In this document: piece by piece, positions 1 through 8,063 of the stretch
Layout of the letters: the number at the start of each line of letters is the position of its first letter
Numbering within the stretch: position 1 is the stretch's first letter
Assembly: GCF_016741815.1 (NCBI RefSeq)
Contig: NZ_JAERRJ010000002.1
Location: 744,001-808,000 of the forward strand
Length of the DNA stretch: 64,000 bases
Reading direction: 5' to 3'
Origin: Nocardia acididurans
Lineage (GTDB): Bacteria > Actinomycetota > Actinomycetes > Mycobacteriales > Mycobacteriaceae
The notes under the pieces: generated by a model
What the model saw: only the letters and a program-made list of their open reading frames with translations
Told to the model about the DNA's origin: nothing
Databases searched by the model: none
Program-made: the position numbers and the translations under genes

Positions 1-254
1 GCTGCGAGGTTGACCCCAGTTTCTCCCAGAAATCCGAGCCGCCCTGCCGAGCCCGCTGTTTGGCCGCTCAATGCTTGCGGTTCGGCTCAGCCATCGAGTT
101 CACCGGGCGTCGAGTCGCCGTTGCCTGCCACTCGTCGACCCTATTTCACCTGGACGGCCCAACCGCGCAGAGGGTACTGCTGGGGGAATTCTCGGGGTTC
201 GTGTAGGACCTGCGGGTGATGCGCGGCGGATGATGGCCGTGTGAATGTGCAGAT

Positions 255-1406
255 ATGACTTCGATGTTGCGGATTCGGCTGATGGTGGCGGGCGGAACGG
301 CGATCGCATGCGCGCTCACCGCCTGTACCTCGGAAACGGATTCGACCGCGCCCCAGCCTGTTTCCGATGCCGGGCGGAGCGAGGTGCGAACGGCGCTGGA
401 CGCGGCGGTGGCGGCCGGTTATGCGGGCGTGCAGGTGGTGGTGAGCGAGCAGGGCGGGCAGTGGGCCGCGTCCGCGGGCAAGGGGAATATCGAAACCGGC
501 GCGGAATTCCCCGCCGACGCCCGGGTTCGGATCGGCAGCAATACCAAGACCTTCGTCGCCACCGTGGTGATGCAGTTGGTCGCCGAGGGCAAGGTGGAAT
601 TGGACGCTCCGATCGAGCGGTATCTTCCCGGGGTGGTCCAGGGCGAGGGCGTCGACGGAAACCGCATCACGGTGCGAAACATCCTGCAGCACACCAGCGG
701 TCTCCCCGAGTACCTCGAACTGCCGGAATTGAACAGCGGCGACGAGAGCCTGGTGTATAAGCATTTCGATGCCGCCGACATGGTCCGCAGCGCCCTCACC
801 ACCATGTCCGCTCATTTCCCGCCCGGCGCGAAGGCCGAATACAGCAATACCAACTATCTGCTGGTCGGCATGCTGATCGAGAAGGTCACCGGCAACCCCT
901 ACGCCGACGAGGTCACCCGCCGCATCACCGAACCGCTGGGCCTGCAAGCCACCTACGTCCCCGCCTGGGACGACTTGGGCATCCGAACACCCCACCCCCA
1001 GGGCTACGAGGTGGTCGACGGCCAGCGCATCGACATGACCCAATTCCCCACCTCGGTCGCCGGCGCCGCGGGCGCGATGGTTTCCACCGGCGCCGAGCTG
1101 AACCGCTTCTTCACCGCCCTCCTCTCCGGAAAGCTCCTCCCCCCAGCGCAATTGGCGGAGATGCGGCGCGACCCCAAACCCCTCACCAACCGGGCCGCCG
1201 GCATCGACTACGCGCTGGGCCTGGCTAAACTCACGGTCCCCTGCGGCAAAGAGGTGTGGGGCCACGGCGGCTCCATCCCCGGCTTCAAGACCTTCGACGG
1301 CGTCACCGCCGAAGGCCGCGCCGTAGCCGTCCTCGCCAACGAACGCACCGCCGACGCCACCCCCGCCCAGCACGTCTTCGACACCGCGATCTGCGCAATC
1401 CCCTGA
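255..1406 (+). CDS. Lipoprotein serine hydrolase (beta-lactamase / DD-peptidase family)
   Basis: A 383-residue serine hydrolase of the class C beta-lactamase / D-alanyl-D-alanine carboxypeptidase family, expected on the outer face of the membrane. A lipobox LTAC puts the lipidated cysteine at residue 24, behind a hydrophobic signal peptide. The catalytic motifs are all present: SNTK (S95, K98), YSN (196-198) and HGG (337-339). The length fits one complete domain. An ATG at 264 is an alternative start that keeps the signal peptide. No operon partner fixes the substrate, which could be a peptidoglycan stem peptide, a beta-lactam or an ester. Confidence 0.9.
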   Translation: MTSMLRIRLMVAGGTAIACALTACTSETDSTAPQPVSDAGRSEVRTALDAAVAAGYAGVQVVVSEQGGQWAASAGKGNIETGAEFPADARVRIGSNTKTFVATVVMQLVAEGKVELDAPIERYLPGVVQGEGVDGNRITVRNILQHTSGLPEYLELPELNSGDESLVYKHFDAADMVRSALTTMSAHFPPGAKAEYSNTNYLLVGMLIEKVTGNPYADEVTRRITEPLGLQATYVPAWDDLGIRTPHPQGYEVVDGQRIDMTQFPTSVAGAAGAMVSTGAELNRFFTALLSGKLLPPAQLAEMRRDPKPLTNRAAGIDYALGLAKLTVPCGKEVWGHGGSIPGFKTFDGVTAEGRAVAVLANERTADATPAQHVFDTAICAIP

Positions 1407-1462
1407 TCCACTCGAGTATTTCCCCCGTTCCACCACCCCGCCCCATCGCCAACGATTCACCT

Positions 1463-1792
1463 ATGCCCGAGCACACCGTCCCCTGGCGTCGAATCACCCT
1501 CTGGACAGCAACCCTCGCCGCCGTCACCGCCTGGACAGCCCTGGCCGCCTACTCCGTAATCCTCGGCACCTTCCTGGCCACCGACACCCGCTGCGGCTCC
1601 ACAACCCCAGAGGTCGACATGGAAGGCGGCTGGTGGGTGATCGTCACCCTCCTCCTCTGGTCAGCCCCCTTCGCCGCCTACGCAATCCGCCGCCGCACTC
1701 CCCTGTCCATCACCGCCGCCACCCTCACCCTCACCGTCTCCACCCTCATCATCCTCCGAACACTCACCACCCCAACCACTTTCTGCTGGTGA
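1463..1792 (+). CDS. Small membrane protein, function unknown
   Basis: A 109-residue protein that I do not recognise. It has about three hydrophobic segments, near residues 12-32, 54-70 and 80-100. The first loop holds CGS and a DMEGGWW segment. The start is the ATG at 1463; the open frame extends further upstream but overlaps the serine hydrolase. Its TGA overlaps the GTG of the following broken kinase gene. The sequence is very rich in C-ending codons, as expected of actinomycete coding DNA. Confidence 0.6.
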   Translation: MPEHTVPWRRITLWTATLAAVTAWTALAAYSVILGTFLATDTRCGSTTPEVDMEGGWWVIVTLLLWSAPFAAYAIRRRTPLSITAATLTLTVSTLIILRTLTTPTTFCW

Positions 1793-2163
1793 TTCGCGGC
1801 AATTCCGGGTCCGGAAAATCCACCACCGCCTGCGCCGTGCAACAGGGGTTTCCCCGCACCAGTTGCCTTGTGGTCCAGTAGGATACGGTTCGCCGCGAGA
1901 TGTTGCGCGAGCACGATGTGCCGGAGGGGGCGAATATCGACCTGATCGAGCACATTGCCCGTTTCGGGCTGGAGCGTGGGCTGGTAGTGATCGTGGAGGG
2001 CATTCTCCATGCGGTCCACTTCAGCGAAATGCTCGAACGGCTCGGCGGTGTCGCACAGCACGCACTGCGCTACGGCTTCGACGTCGGCTGGTCCTTGGCG
2101 GATGCGGTGGAGCGGATCCATCGCGATATTCGCGCGGTGACCGGGAGGACTGTTGACGAGTAG
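1789..2163 (+). pseudogene. Broken P-loop kinase (zeta-toxin/AAA-kinase-like)
   Basis: The first part reads VIRGNSGSGKSTTA, a clear Walker A motif of small nucleotide- or antibiotic-kinase-like proteins. An in-frame TAG at 1879-1881 interrupts it just before DTVRREMLREHD, which is the expected next stretch of this family and lies in the same frame. Downstream, ILHAVHFSEML runs into YGFDVGWSLADAVERIHRD. This joins a mid-domain segment to the usual C-terminal one, so about 60-80 internal residues seem to be lost. The GTG at 1789 overlaps the upstream stop. Nonsense codon plus internal deletion point to a decayed gene; the 1900-2163 fragment could still be translated alone, but it lacks the P-loop. 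Confidence 0.75.
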
Positions 2164-2171
2164 CCAAACGA

Positions 2172-2205
2172 GCCCCCGGAACCGGTCTGCGTTCGGTTCG
2201 GGGGC
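2172..2205. terminator. Hairpin terminator between convergent genes
   Basis: GCCCCCGGAACCG at 2172-2184 pairs with CGGTTCGGGGGC at 2194-2205 with one bulged G. It lies just past the broken kinase and between convergent transcription units. There is no long T-run, as is common in actinomycetes. Confidence 0.6.
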
Positions 2206-2375
2206 CCGCTCGGTGTATCGAGCATGCCGACTGCGTCAGCATGTTGACGGCGTTGACTGTATCCGCGAATACCCTCTCCGCGGTGGGGTCAATGATTCAC
2301 GACACGCGCCCCGTACAGTGACAGGTCGGTGGCGGTGAAGTCGGCTAAAATGCCTCGGCTTGCGCGGCGTCGCCG

Positions 2376-4403
2376 TCAGAGGGGTGGGGTGTCGGTGGGG
2401 TCGCCTGGTGCCGGGTCGGGTTGCTTCGGCGCGGCGGGGACCCAGCCGCGCAGGGGCTGTACGACTGATCCGTAGAAGGCATCGGTGGCTGCGGTGACGC
2501 TCGAGATGAAGCTCGCGGCTGTGCCGGCGCGACGGTTGCCCATGGGGAAGGTTTGTTCCAGGGTGAACGACACGATATCGCCGGAACGGCCCTCGGTCAG
2601 TGATTTGGGGTTGTCGCGTACGGTCGCCAGGTGCTCGCAGGCCTCGTTGCCGGGGTCGGAGAACACGGCTTCGACCTGGACATCGCCGGGCGCATCCTGG
2701 AGTTGTTTGAGCAACCAGGTGAGTCGTCGCCCGGCTGTTCCTTCGTTCGGTGCGTCGAGCGTGGTGCGGCAGCGGATCCTGTTGCTGCGCAGTTCGGCGA
2801 CGACGAACAGATCGCCTGCCGTGTCGGGGATCCGCAGGACGGCTTCCAAGCAGCCCTCGGCTGCCAGGCGCTCTGCGACGGCCGCGTTTCGGGCGACCGG
2901 ATCGGTTCGATAGCGGCGCGGCAGGACGTGCTTGACAGCTACGCCGAGGTCGGCGGTGAGGCGCAGTGCCAGATGCCGGGACAGTGACACCCAGGTGTCG
3001 GCGACCTGCTGTGATTTCTGGTCGCCGGCACGCGCGGTGCCGGCGATCACCGCGTCTCGAACGGCGACCCAGTGCCGGCCCATATCGACGAAGTCGGTGG
3101 CGCCGGATCGCGGGTGAAGCAGGTATCGCAAGAACTCGCTCAGCATCCACGCTTGCAGATCGTCCTCGATACCGCCGTGCGACAGGAGCATTCGTGCTTC
3201 GTGGGTGACCTCGGCCCAGGACAGGTGCCGGAGGGCGACCTTGGCGAGCTTGCGGCGATCGACCTCGACGGGGAGCTCCCCCGGCCCGGCCGGGATGTCG
3301 TTGGACAGGCTGACCACCACGTCGTACTTCTTCTTACGCGCGACATCGAGGTAGTTTTCGAGTTGCTCGCGTTTGAGTTTGCCGTTTCCGGTCTTGACCT
3401 CGAGCAGTCCGGTCCACAGGCGGCTGCCACGGGAAACCCTGAGGACCGCGTCGGGGATGACCTTCGCCTCCCCTCGTTCGTAGGGCACCTCGACGAAACC
3501 TTCGAAAGTGCCTGCCGGAGCGCCGATTCTGGCGCACAGCGCCCGCGCGAAAGGACGGACCGCCTGCATGGTGGCGATCAGGGCCGAGGTGGCGCGGCGT
3601 TCCTGTTCCTCCCCCGCGCCGACTCCGATAACCGAGAACAGGCGGGCCGGCTGCCAGGTATCGTTCTCGGCCAGCGTGAATTCGAGCGGCTTTGCTCTTT
3701 TCGCGACTGTTCTGCTGGTTCGCACACCCCGACTGCGCGCGGTTCGCGGCTTCGCCGTATCACGCTGTGCCGCAGCAGGATCCGCCACCGGAGTAGTTGG
3801 TTCCGCTTCGCCGGACGCAACGGGTTCGGGAGCGGCTATGGGCTCCGAACCGTCGGTCGCCTCCTCGGCCTCGTCGTCGATGTGGACACCGAAATCCGTT
3901 GCCAGACCGGCCAACCCGGAATCCCAGCCCTGGCCGACAGCGCGCACCTTCCATACACCGGCACGGCGGTAGACCTCTCCGAAGAGGAACGCCGACTCGG
4001 TGGTGGCGTCAGCCGTCACGTATTCGGCCAGAGTCTTCCCCGCACCGTCGACGACATGCAGGGCGATCTTGCCGAGCCGGCCGAAGGATCCCGCCCCGAT
4101 ACTGCCGGCCAGCGCAACCGCGTGCACCTCCTCCGGAAGCGCGGTCAGGTCGATGGAGATCCGGGTCTGTGCGCCCTCCTCGGTGGCTCCCGCACCCAGA
4201 AATCGCACCGAACCATCGGCTGATTCCGGTTGGTTGTAGAACACGAAATCATTGTCGGAGTGAACTTTCCGGTTCTCCCCCAACAGGAGTGCGGACGCAT
4301 CGACTTCGAACTCCGACTCCGTCCAGCCGATCACCACGTCGATTCGCTCGACGTCCTCCGGCAATGGCATGTTCTGACCTTTGGACAGTATCGAAGACGT
4401 CAC
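2376..4403 (-). CDS. TerD-domain protein fused to a PD-(D/E)XK nuclease-like domain
   Basis: A 675-residue two-part protein. Residues 1-185 form a TerD-type stress (calcium-binding) domain: LSKGQNMPLP at the N-terminus, GWTESEFEVDAS, DNDFVFYNQ and AFLFGEVYRR are typical. A low-complexity linker of acidic/Pro then basic residues (about 185-245) follows. Next comes a restriction-endonuclease-like core with IPDAVLRV near 318 and LLEVKTG near 334-338, the PD...ExK pattern. The GTG at 4403 is chosen because GAAGGGG lies just upstream. TerD proteins are linked to tellurite, phage and DNA-damage stress. A role sensing stress and processing nucleic acid is inference, and no other ter genes lie in the window. 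Confidence 0.8.
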   Translation of the reverse strand: MTSSILSKGQNMPLPEDVERIDVVIGWTESEFEVDASALLLGENRKVHSDNDFVFYNQPESADGSVRFLGAGATEEGAQTRISIDLTALPEEVHAVALAGSIGAGSFGRLGKIALHVVDGAGKTLAEYVTADATTESAFLFGEVYRRAGVWKVRAVGQGWDSGLAGLATDFGVHIDDEAEEATDGSEPIAAPEPVASGEAEPTTPVADPAAAQRDTAKPRTARSRGVRTSRTVAKRAKPLEFTLAENDTWQPARLFSVIGVGAGEEQERRATSALIATMQAVRPFARALCARIGAPAGTFEGFVEVPYERGEAKVIPDAVLRVSRGSRLWTGLLEVKTGNGKLKREQLENYLDVARKKKYDVVVSLSNDIPAGPGELPVEVDRRKLAKVALRHLSWAEVTHEARMLLSHGGIEDDLQAWMLSEFLRYLLHPRSGATDFVDMGRHWVAVRDAVIAGTARAGDQKSQQVADTWVSLSRHLALRLTADLGVAVKHVLPRRYRTDPVARNAAVAERLAAEGCLEAVLRIPDTAGDLFVVAELRSNRIRCRTTLDAPNEGTAGRRLTWLLKQLQDAPGDVQVEAVFSDPGNEACEHLATVRDNPKSLTEGRSGDIVSFTLEQTFPMGNRRAGTAASFISSVTAATDAFYGSVVQPLRGWVPAAPKQPDPAPGDPTDTPPL

Positions 4404-4423
4404 ACCCTCGCCCCTTCTTTGTT

Positions 4424-4447
4424 CGGCACCGCACAACTACGGTGCCG
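4424..4447. promoter_or_regulatory. Inverted repeat upstream of the TerD-fusion gene
   Basis: CGGCACCG and CGGTGCCG form a perfect 8-bp inverted repeat with an 8-nt loop, 20 bp upstream of the GTG start at 4403. It may be an operator or a leader hairpin. A second, weaker repeat, TCGGA-CTAA-TCCGA, is at 4498-4511. Confidence 0.4.
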
Positions 4448-4553
4448 CAGACGAATTCGGATGTGACCGGCGACACGTTACAACCCTCCGACACACATCG
4501 GACTAATCCGACAATCAGTGCAGGCCTTGCCTTTTGGCTGAAACGAGCGCCAG

Positions 4554-5210
4554 TCAGACCATGGCTGGTCGGGATTGGGCGTAGGTGTGGATTTCTTCGG
4601 CGAGGGTGGGGGGTTCGGGGGTGAGGTCGGTGAGGTGGGTCAGGGCGTTGTCGAGGTCGGGGGTGGGGCCTTGGGCGGCGAGGAGGATGGCTATGGCTTC
4701 CCATGTGGCGCGGGTTTTTTCGGGGAGGGCGAGGAGTTCTTCGAGGTGGTGGTCGGGGTTGAGGAGGCGTAGGGAGCGGCGGGCGTAGGTGTGGACTCGG
4801 CGGGGTAGGTCGGTGCGGATTCGGTCTATGTCGGAGGGGGCGATGTGGCCGGGGGTGGTGGGGTCGGCGTGCATGGTCCAGAGGGTGGTCATGGGGGCGG
4901 GGAGGGCGGAGTCGGTGAGTTGGGCGGGGCCGGTGGCCTTTTCGAGGGGGATGGCGGGGAGGCCGAGGCGGGTGTTGCGCCAGTTGCAGAAGGTCCACCA
5001 GGGGGCGGGGGTGGCAGAGAGGGTGAGGCCGAAGCGGAGGACCTGTTCGCCGGCGGTCCAGGTGCGCAGGAGGCGGGTGCGGCCGACCGTGGCTATGCCG
5101 GAGTCCTGGATGCGGGTCCAGGTGGGGTCGGCGCCTTCGAAGCCGTAGGGCTCCAGGAGCTTTCCTGTTTCACGCATCAGGCGGCGCAGCGCGGACTCCG
5201 GTTTGACCAT
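4554..5210 (-). CDS. DUF4304-like hypothetical protein
   Basis: A 218-residue soluble protein with no signal peptide or membrane segment. The N-terminal half (LMRETGKLLEPYGFEGADPTW, then VLRFGLTLSATPAPWW) resembles DUF4304 proteins, in which a predicted long-chain-binding-like domain begins with a GF pattern and a hydrophobic strand. That assignment is by pattern only. The C-terminal half is helical and Leu/Glu-rich. The ATG at 5210 has no strong ribosome-binding site. Nothing nearby suggests a function. Confidence 0.65.
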   Translation of the reverse strand: MVKPESALRRLMRETGKLLEPYGFEGADPTWTRIQDSGIATVGRTRLLRTWTAGEQVLRFGLTLSATPAPWWTFCNWRNTRLGLPAIPLEKATGPAQLTDSALPAPMTTLWTMHADPTTPGHIAPSDIDRIRTDLPRRVHTYARRSLRLLNPDHHLEELLALPEKTRATWEAIAILLAAQGPTPDLDNALTHLTDLTPEPPTLAEEIHTYAQSRPAMV

Positions 5211-5301
5211 GCCGGGGAGAGTAGCGGGGTGGGGGGACAGAATCGGGGAGCCGCGCGCACCGTGGAGGGCGTGTTCGGTGGTGGGTTCGGGTCGTGGGCG
5301 G

Positions 5302-6282
5302 TCAGCGGGAGTCGCCGATGGCTCCGACGAAGGAATAGGGGAGCCAGGGGCCGGTGGGGTCCACGTCTATGTGCGGGTTGGTGTCGAATTCGCTGACGGC
5401 GGTTTGGAATTGGTCGGCGTGGTCGTCTTCGACCAGGAAGGCGGCGTTGAGGAGCATGGGGGTGCCGCGACCGGCCAGGGAGGAGTCGGTGAGGGGGCGG
5501 TGGCGGGTGGCTACCGCGTGCGGGCTGAGGGTTCGGAAGAGCTCGTCGGCGGCTCGGGCGGCGGCGGGCTCGTCGGCGTCGACGTCGGATGCAGCGTGGA
5601 CGAAGACTTTGACACCCCATTCGGCGCGGCCTTCGACCAGGTCGAGAGCCTCGGCGAATTCGGCGCGGCGGTCGGTGAGCATGGCGCGGACTTCGTCGTC
5701 GTCGCGGCACAGCACGGCCAGGCGGACAGGGACGACGGTGCGCCCGGCGGCGACGGATTCGATGACGGCATTGTGCGCCTGCGCGGCGGCGGCCAGCCAG
5801 TCCAGGTCGTTCATGTTGTGCTGCAGGGCATCCGGGCCGAAGTCGCGCACCGGTACCGAGCCCACCACGGCGGCCAGACCGGCTGCCTCGACCACGCGCG
5901 CGTATTCGCCGCTGACGCCGGCGACGGCACGGTTGTCGCGGATGCCGGTGCGGTTCTCACCGAGGCCGATGGGGCCCGTATCGGCGCCGGCGTGCACGGC
6001 GTACACCCAGACGGCGGTCGGTCCCTCCGTGTCGGGAGCACCGGGCCGGTGCGGCGGCAGGTCCCCGGGCGCGGGCCCGGTCTGCATACCCTCGGGTGAG
6101 GGCAGCGGGGGCGGTGTCCCGTCCTGCTGGGGTAGCCGCGGCTGGGATCCGTCCGGTTCGGTACGCGGCCCGAGCGTGCCCGGCAGGTGCCGGGGGTCGA
6201 CGGTGCCCGGCGTACCGGCCGGTGCGGGGGTCGTGGGCGCGAGGCTCGGGTCGGCGGTCTCGCCCTTCCAGGTGTCATCCAT
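5302..6282 (-). CDS. GvpL/GvpF-family gas-vesicle-type protein (solitary)
   Basis: A 326-residue protein. Residues 1-75 are a Pro/Thr/Gly-rich disordered leader. From VWVYAVHAG onward it follows the GvpL/GvpF pattern: VVEAAGLAAVVGSVPVRDFG, then HNAVIESVAAGRTVVPVRLAVL, then WGVKVFVHA, ending in GPWLPYSFV. These proteins are accessory or minor parts of gas vesicles. The ATG at 6282 is preceded by GGAGGG; the open frame extends upstream but without a good site. No gvpA or other gvp gene is in the window, so it probably has another role here, or the cluster is elsewhere. Confidence 0.85.
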   Translation of the reverse strand: MDDTWKGETADPSLAPTTPAPAGTPGTVDPRHLPGTLGPRTEPDGSQPRLPQQDGTPPPLPSPEGMQTGPAPGDLPPHRPGAPDTEGPTAVWVYAVHAGADTGPIGLGENRTGIRDNRAVAGVSGEYARVVEAAGLAAVVGSVPVRDFGPDALQHNMNDLDWLAAAAQAHNAVIESVAAGRTVVPVRLAVLCRDDDEVRAMLTDRRAEFAEALDLVEGRAEWGVKVFVHAASDVDADEPAAARAADELFRTLSPHAVATRHRPLTDSSLAGRGTPMLLNAAFLVEDDHADQFQTAVSEFDTNPHIDVDPTGPWLPYSFVGAIGDSR

Positions 6283-6465
6283 CGTTTCGGCCCTCCGGTT
6301 CGCTGTCGCGGCGCGGCCTGTGCAGCGCGCTATGGGCGGCCTACCCGGTTCGGGACCGAACATGCGCGCCGCGGAGCAGCGAAGTCGATATCTGAAACGT
6401 TAGTGATCACCAGTGTGCCGATGACCATCCGTCGCACGGCGGCGCAGGTGCTGCCCGGCGCGTGC

Positions 6466-6855
6466 TCATCCGATCCGCAGGTGCGCGCCGTCGACCCGAA
6501 TCTCGCGGCGCGACAGCGGATCTCGTGCGGGACCGCGTCGCACCGAACCATCCGAGAGCTGGAAACCGCTGCCGTGGCAGGGGCAGACGATCACGTCCGC
6601 GCGAATCTCGTTGACCGCACAGCCCTGGTGCGGGCACACGGTGGAGAACGCCTGGAATTCACCGGGATTCGGCTGGGTGATCACGGTCTGCCGGTCGGCG
6701 TAGACGATGCCGCCGCCCACCGGGATATCGGCGGCCGGGACGGTGAAGGCGACCGGATCCTCGGCGCGGCTGGAACTGCATCCCGCCGCCGCGGCCACCG
6801 CGCAGGCGGCACAGCCGAGGAAGGTGCGGCGACGCAGTTCAGGACGTTGCGACAT
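6466..6855 (-). CDS. Rieske [2Fe-2S] protein, Tat-exported lipoprotein
   Basis: A 129-residue Rieske protein. C74-P-H76 and C91-x2-H94 are the cluster ligands; C79 and C93 can form the conserved disulfide. The N-terminus has a twin-arginine motif RRRTFLG (8-14) and an AAAGC lipobox with cysteine 26, so it should be folded before export and then tethered to the outer membrane face. It is a stand-alone domain with no cytochrome b gene beside it. It is the last gene of the multicopper oxidase, ZIP permease and Rieske run, 14 bp after the permease. It probably passes electrons to or from the multicopper oxidase (inference). Confidence 0.9.
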   Translation of the reverse strand: MSQRPELRRRTFLGCAACAVAAAAGCSSSRAEDPVAFTVPAADIPVGGGIVYADRQTVITQPNPGEFQAFSTVCPHQGCAVNEIRADVIVCPCHGSGFQLSDGSVRRGPARDPLSRREIRVDGAHLRIG

Positions 6856-6869
6856 GAGCGTTCCCGTTC

Positions 6870-8063
6870 TCAGGCGCTCACCAGCAGCCCGGTGACGTAC
6901 ATGACCAGAATTCCGGCGATCACCCCGCCCAGGACGGTGGCGTCGGCACGATCCCGGCCGTCCGCGCGCAGGGCGGGCGCGATCTGCACGATCACCTGCG
7001 CGATGGCCCCGACACCGATGCCGAGCAGCAGCGCCGAGAGTTCGGCATTGTTGACACTCGCCCCGACGACCGCGCCGATGATCGCGGGCGCACCGGCGAT
7101 CAGCCCCAGCAGCAACAGCGTCGGAATCGATGCCCGCTGCCGGACCAGTGGTGCGACGATGGCCACGCCCTCGGTCGTGTTGTGGACGGCGAAGCCCAGC
7201 ACCAGGAACGCGCCCAGCGCCAATTCGCCTACCGCGTAGGCGGATCCGATGGCCAGCCCCTCTCCCAGATTGTGCAGGCCGATGCCGATGGCGATCATCA
7301 GCGCCAGGCGCGGACCGGTGCCCGGCTCCCCCTGCTCCCGGCGGCCCCGCAGGAACCGGTCGACGGCGGTGAGCGCGAGAAACGCTGCGACAGCACCGAA
7401 TACGACCAACTGCGCGCCGCCGAACGCGCCGTCTGCCTCCTGCGCCAGCTCCCATCCCTCCATCGTGCCGTCCACGGCCAGGAAGGCCAGCAGGCCGACG
7501 GTCAATGCGAGCAGCAGCCGTAGCGCGCCGAATCCGCTGCGCCGCAATACCGGAAGCAGCAGCATGCCCAGCAGCACCGGGATGACGCCGACATAGATCC
7601 CCAGCAGCGCCATCAAGCCGTAGAACGACGCCCCGGGCCGCGGCGTGGTCACCGCGACCGGAATCTCGTGCTCGATGACCAGCCCCGTGGAGGTGAGCAT
7701 GGAGATCAGATACGGCTGCCCGTCCTGCCACGGGTAGTCGAGATCCAGGGTGGCGGAACGCATTCGGCCGATGGCCTCTTCGCCGCCGCGTACGTCCACA
7801 TACGCGTCGTTGACGAACACCTGCGCGATGGTCACCGGATCCGGCCCGGTATTGCGCACCGTCAGCGCGATCCGCCCTTCGGTGAGCACCGCGTGCTCGA
7901 CCGCCACCTCCTCGACGGGCGGACCGACCCGATCCGGTAGCGCCCGCCCGCCGAGCAACCCCAATGTGGTGAGCACGATCGCGATGACCGCCACCACCCC
8001 GACCCAGGACAGCCAGGCCGGAAGGCGGGAATCCGAGTGTGCTTCAGTGTGTTCGGCCATCAT
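6870..8063 (-). CDS. ZIP-family metal permease with N-terminal extracytoplasmic domain
   Basis: A 397-residue membrane protein. After a first membrane segment (about 18-40) comes an immunoglobulin-like or CARDB-like outer domain (VRNTGPDPVTIAQVFVNDAYV), then about seven membrane segments. HNLGEG (near 264) and HNTTEG (near 296) are the paired metal-binding motifs of ZIP zinc/iron/manganese transporters. The ATG at 8063 overlaps the multicopper oxidase stop (ATGA), showing tight coupling; an ATG at 8060 is an alternative. The metal cannot be told from sequence. Its place next to a copper oxidase suggests metal supply or sensing for that enzyme. Confidence 0.85.
   Translation of the reverse strand: MMAEHTEAHSDSRLPAWLSWVGVVAVIAIVLTTLGLLGGRALPDRVGPPVEEVAVEHAVLTEGRIALTVRNTGPDPVTIAQVFVNDAYVDVRGGEEAIGRMRSATLDLDYPWQDGQPYLISMLTSTGLVIEHEIPVAVTTPRPGASFYGLMALLGIYVGVIPVLLGMLLLPVLRRSGFGALRLLLALTVGLLAFLAVDGTMEGWELAQEADGAFGGAQLVVFGAVAAFLALTAVDRFLRGRREQGEPGTGPRLALMIAIGIGLHNLGEGLAIGSAYAVGELALGAFLVLGFAVHNTTEGVAIVAPLVRQRASIPTLLLLGLIAGAPAIIGAVVGASVNNAELSALLLGIGVGAIAQVIVQIAPALRADGRDRADATVLGGVIAGILVMYVTGLLVSA

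Noticed and set aside
2153-2338. 61-residue plus-strand open frame past the broken kinase
   Set aside because: It lies over the terminator hairpin and has no coding signature.
6402-6411. BldD-like box AGTGATCACC before the gvpL/F gene
   Set aside because: It is only an 8-bp core palindrome and differs from the longer BldD consensus.
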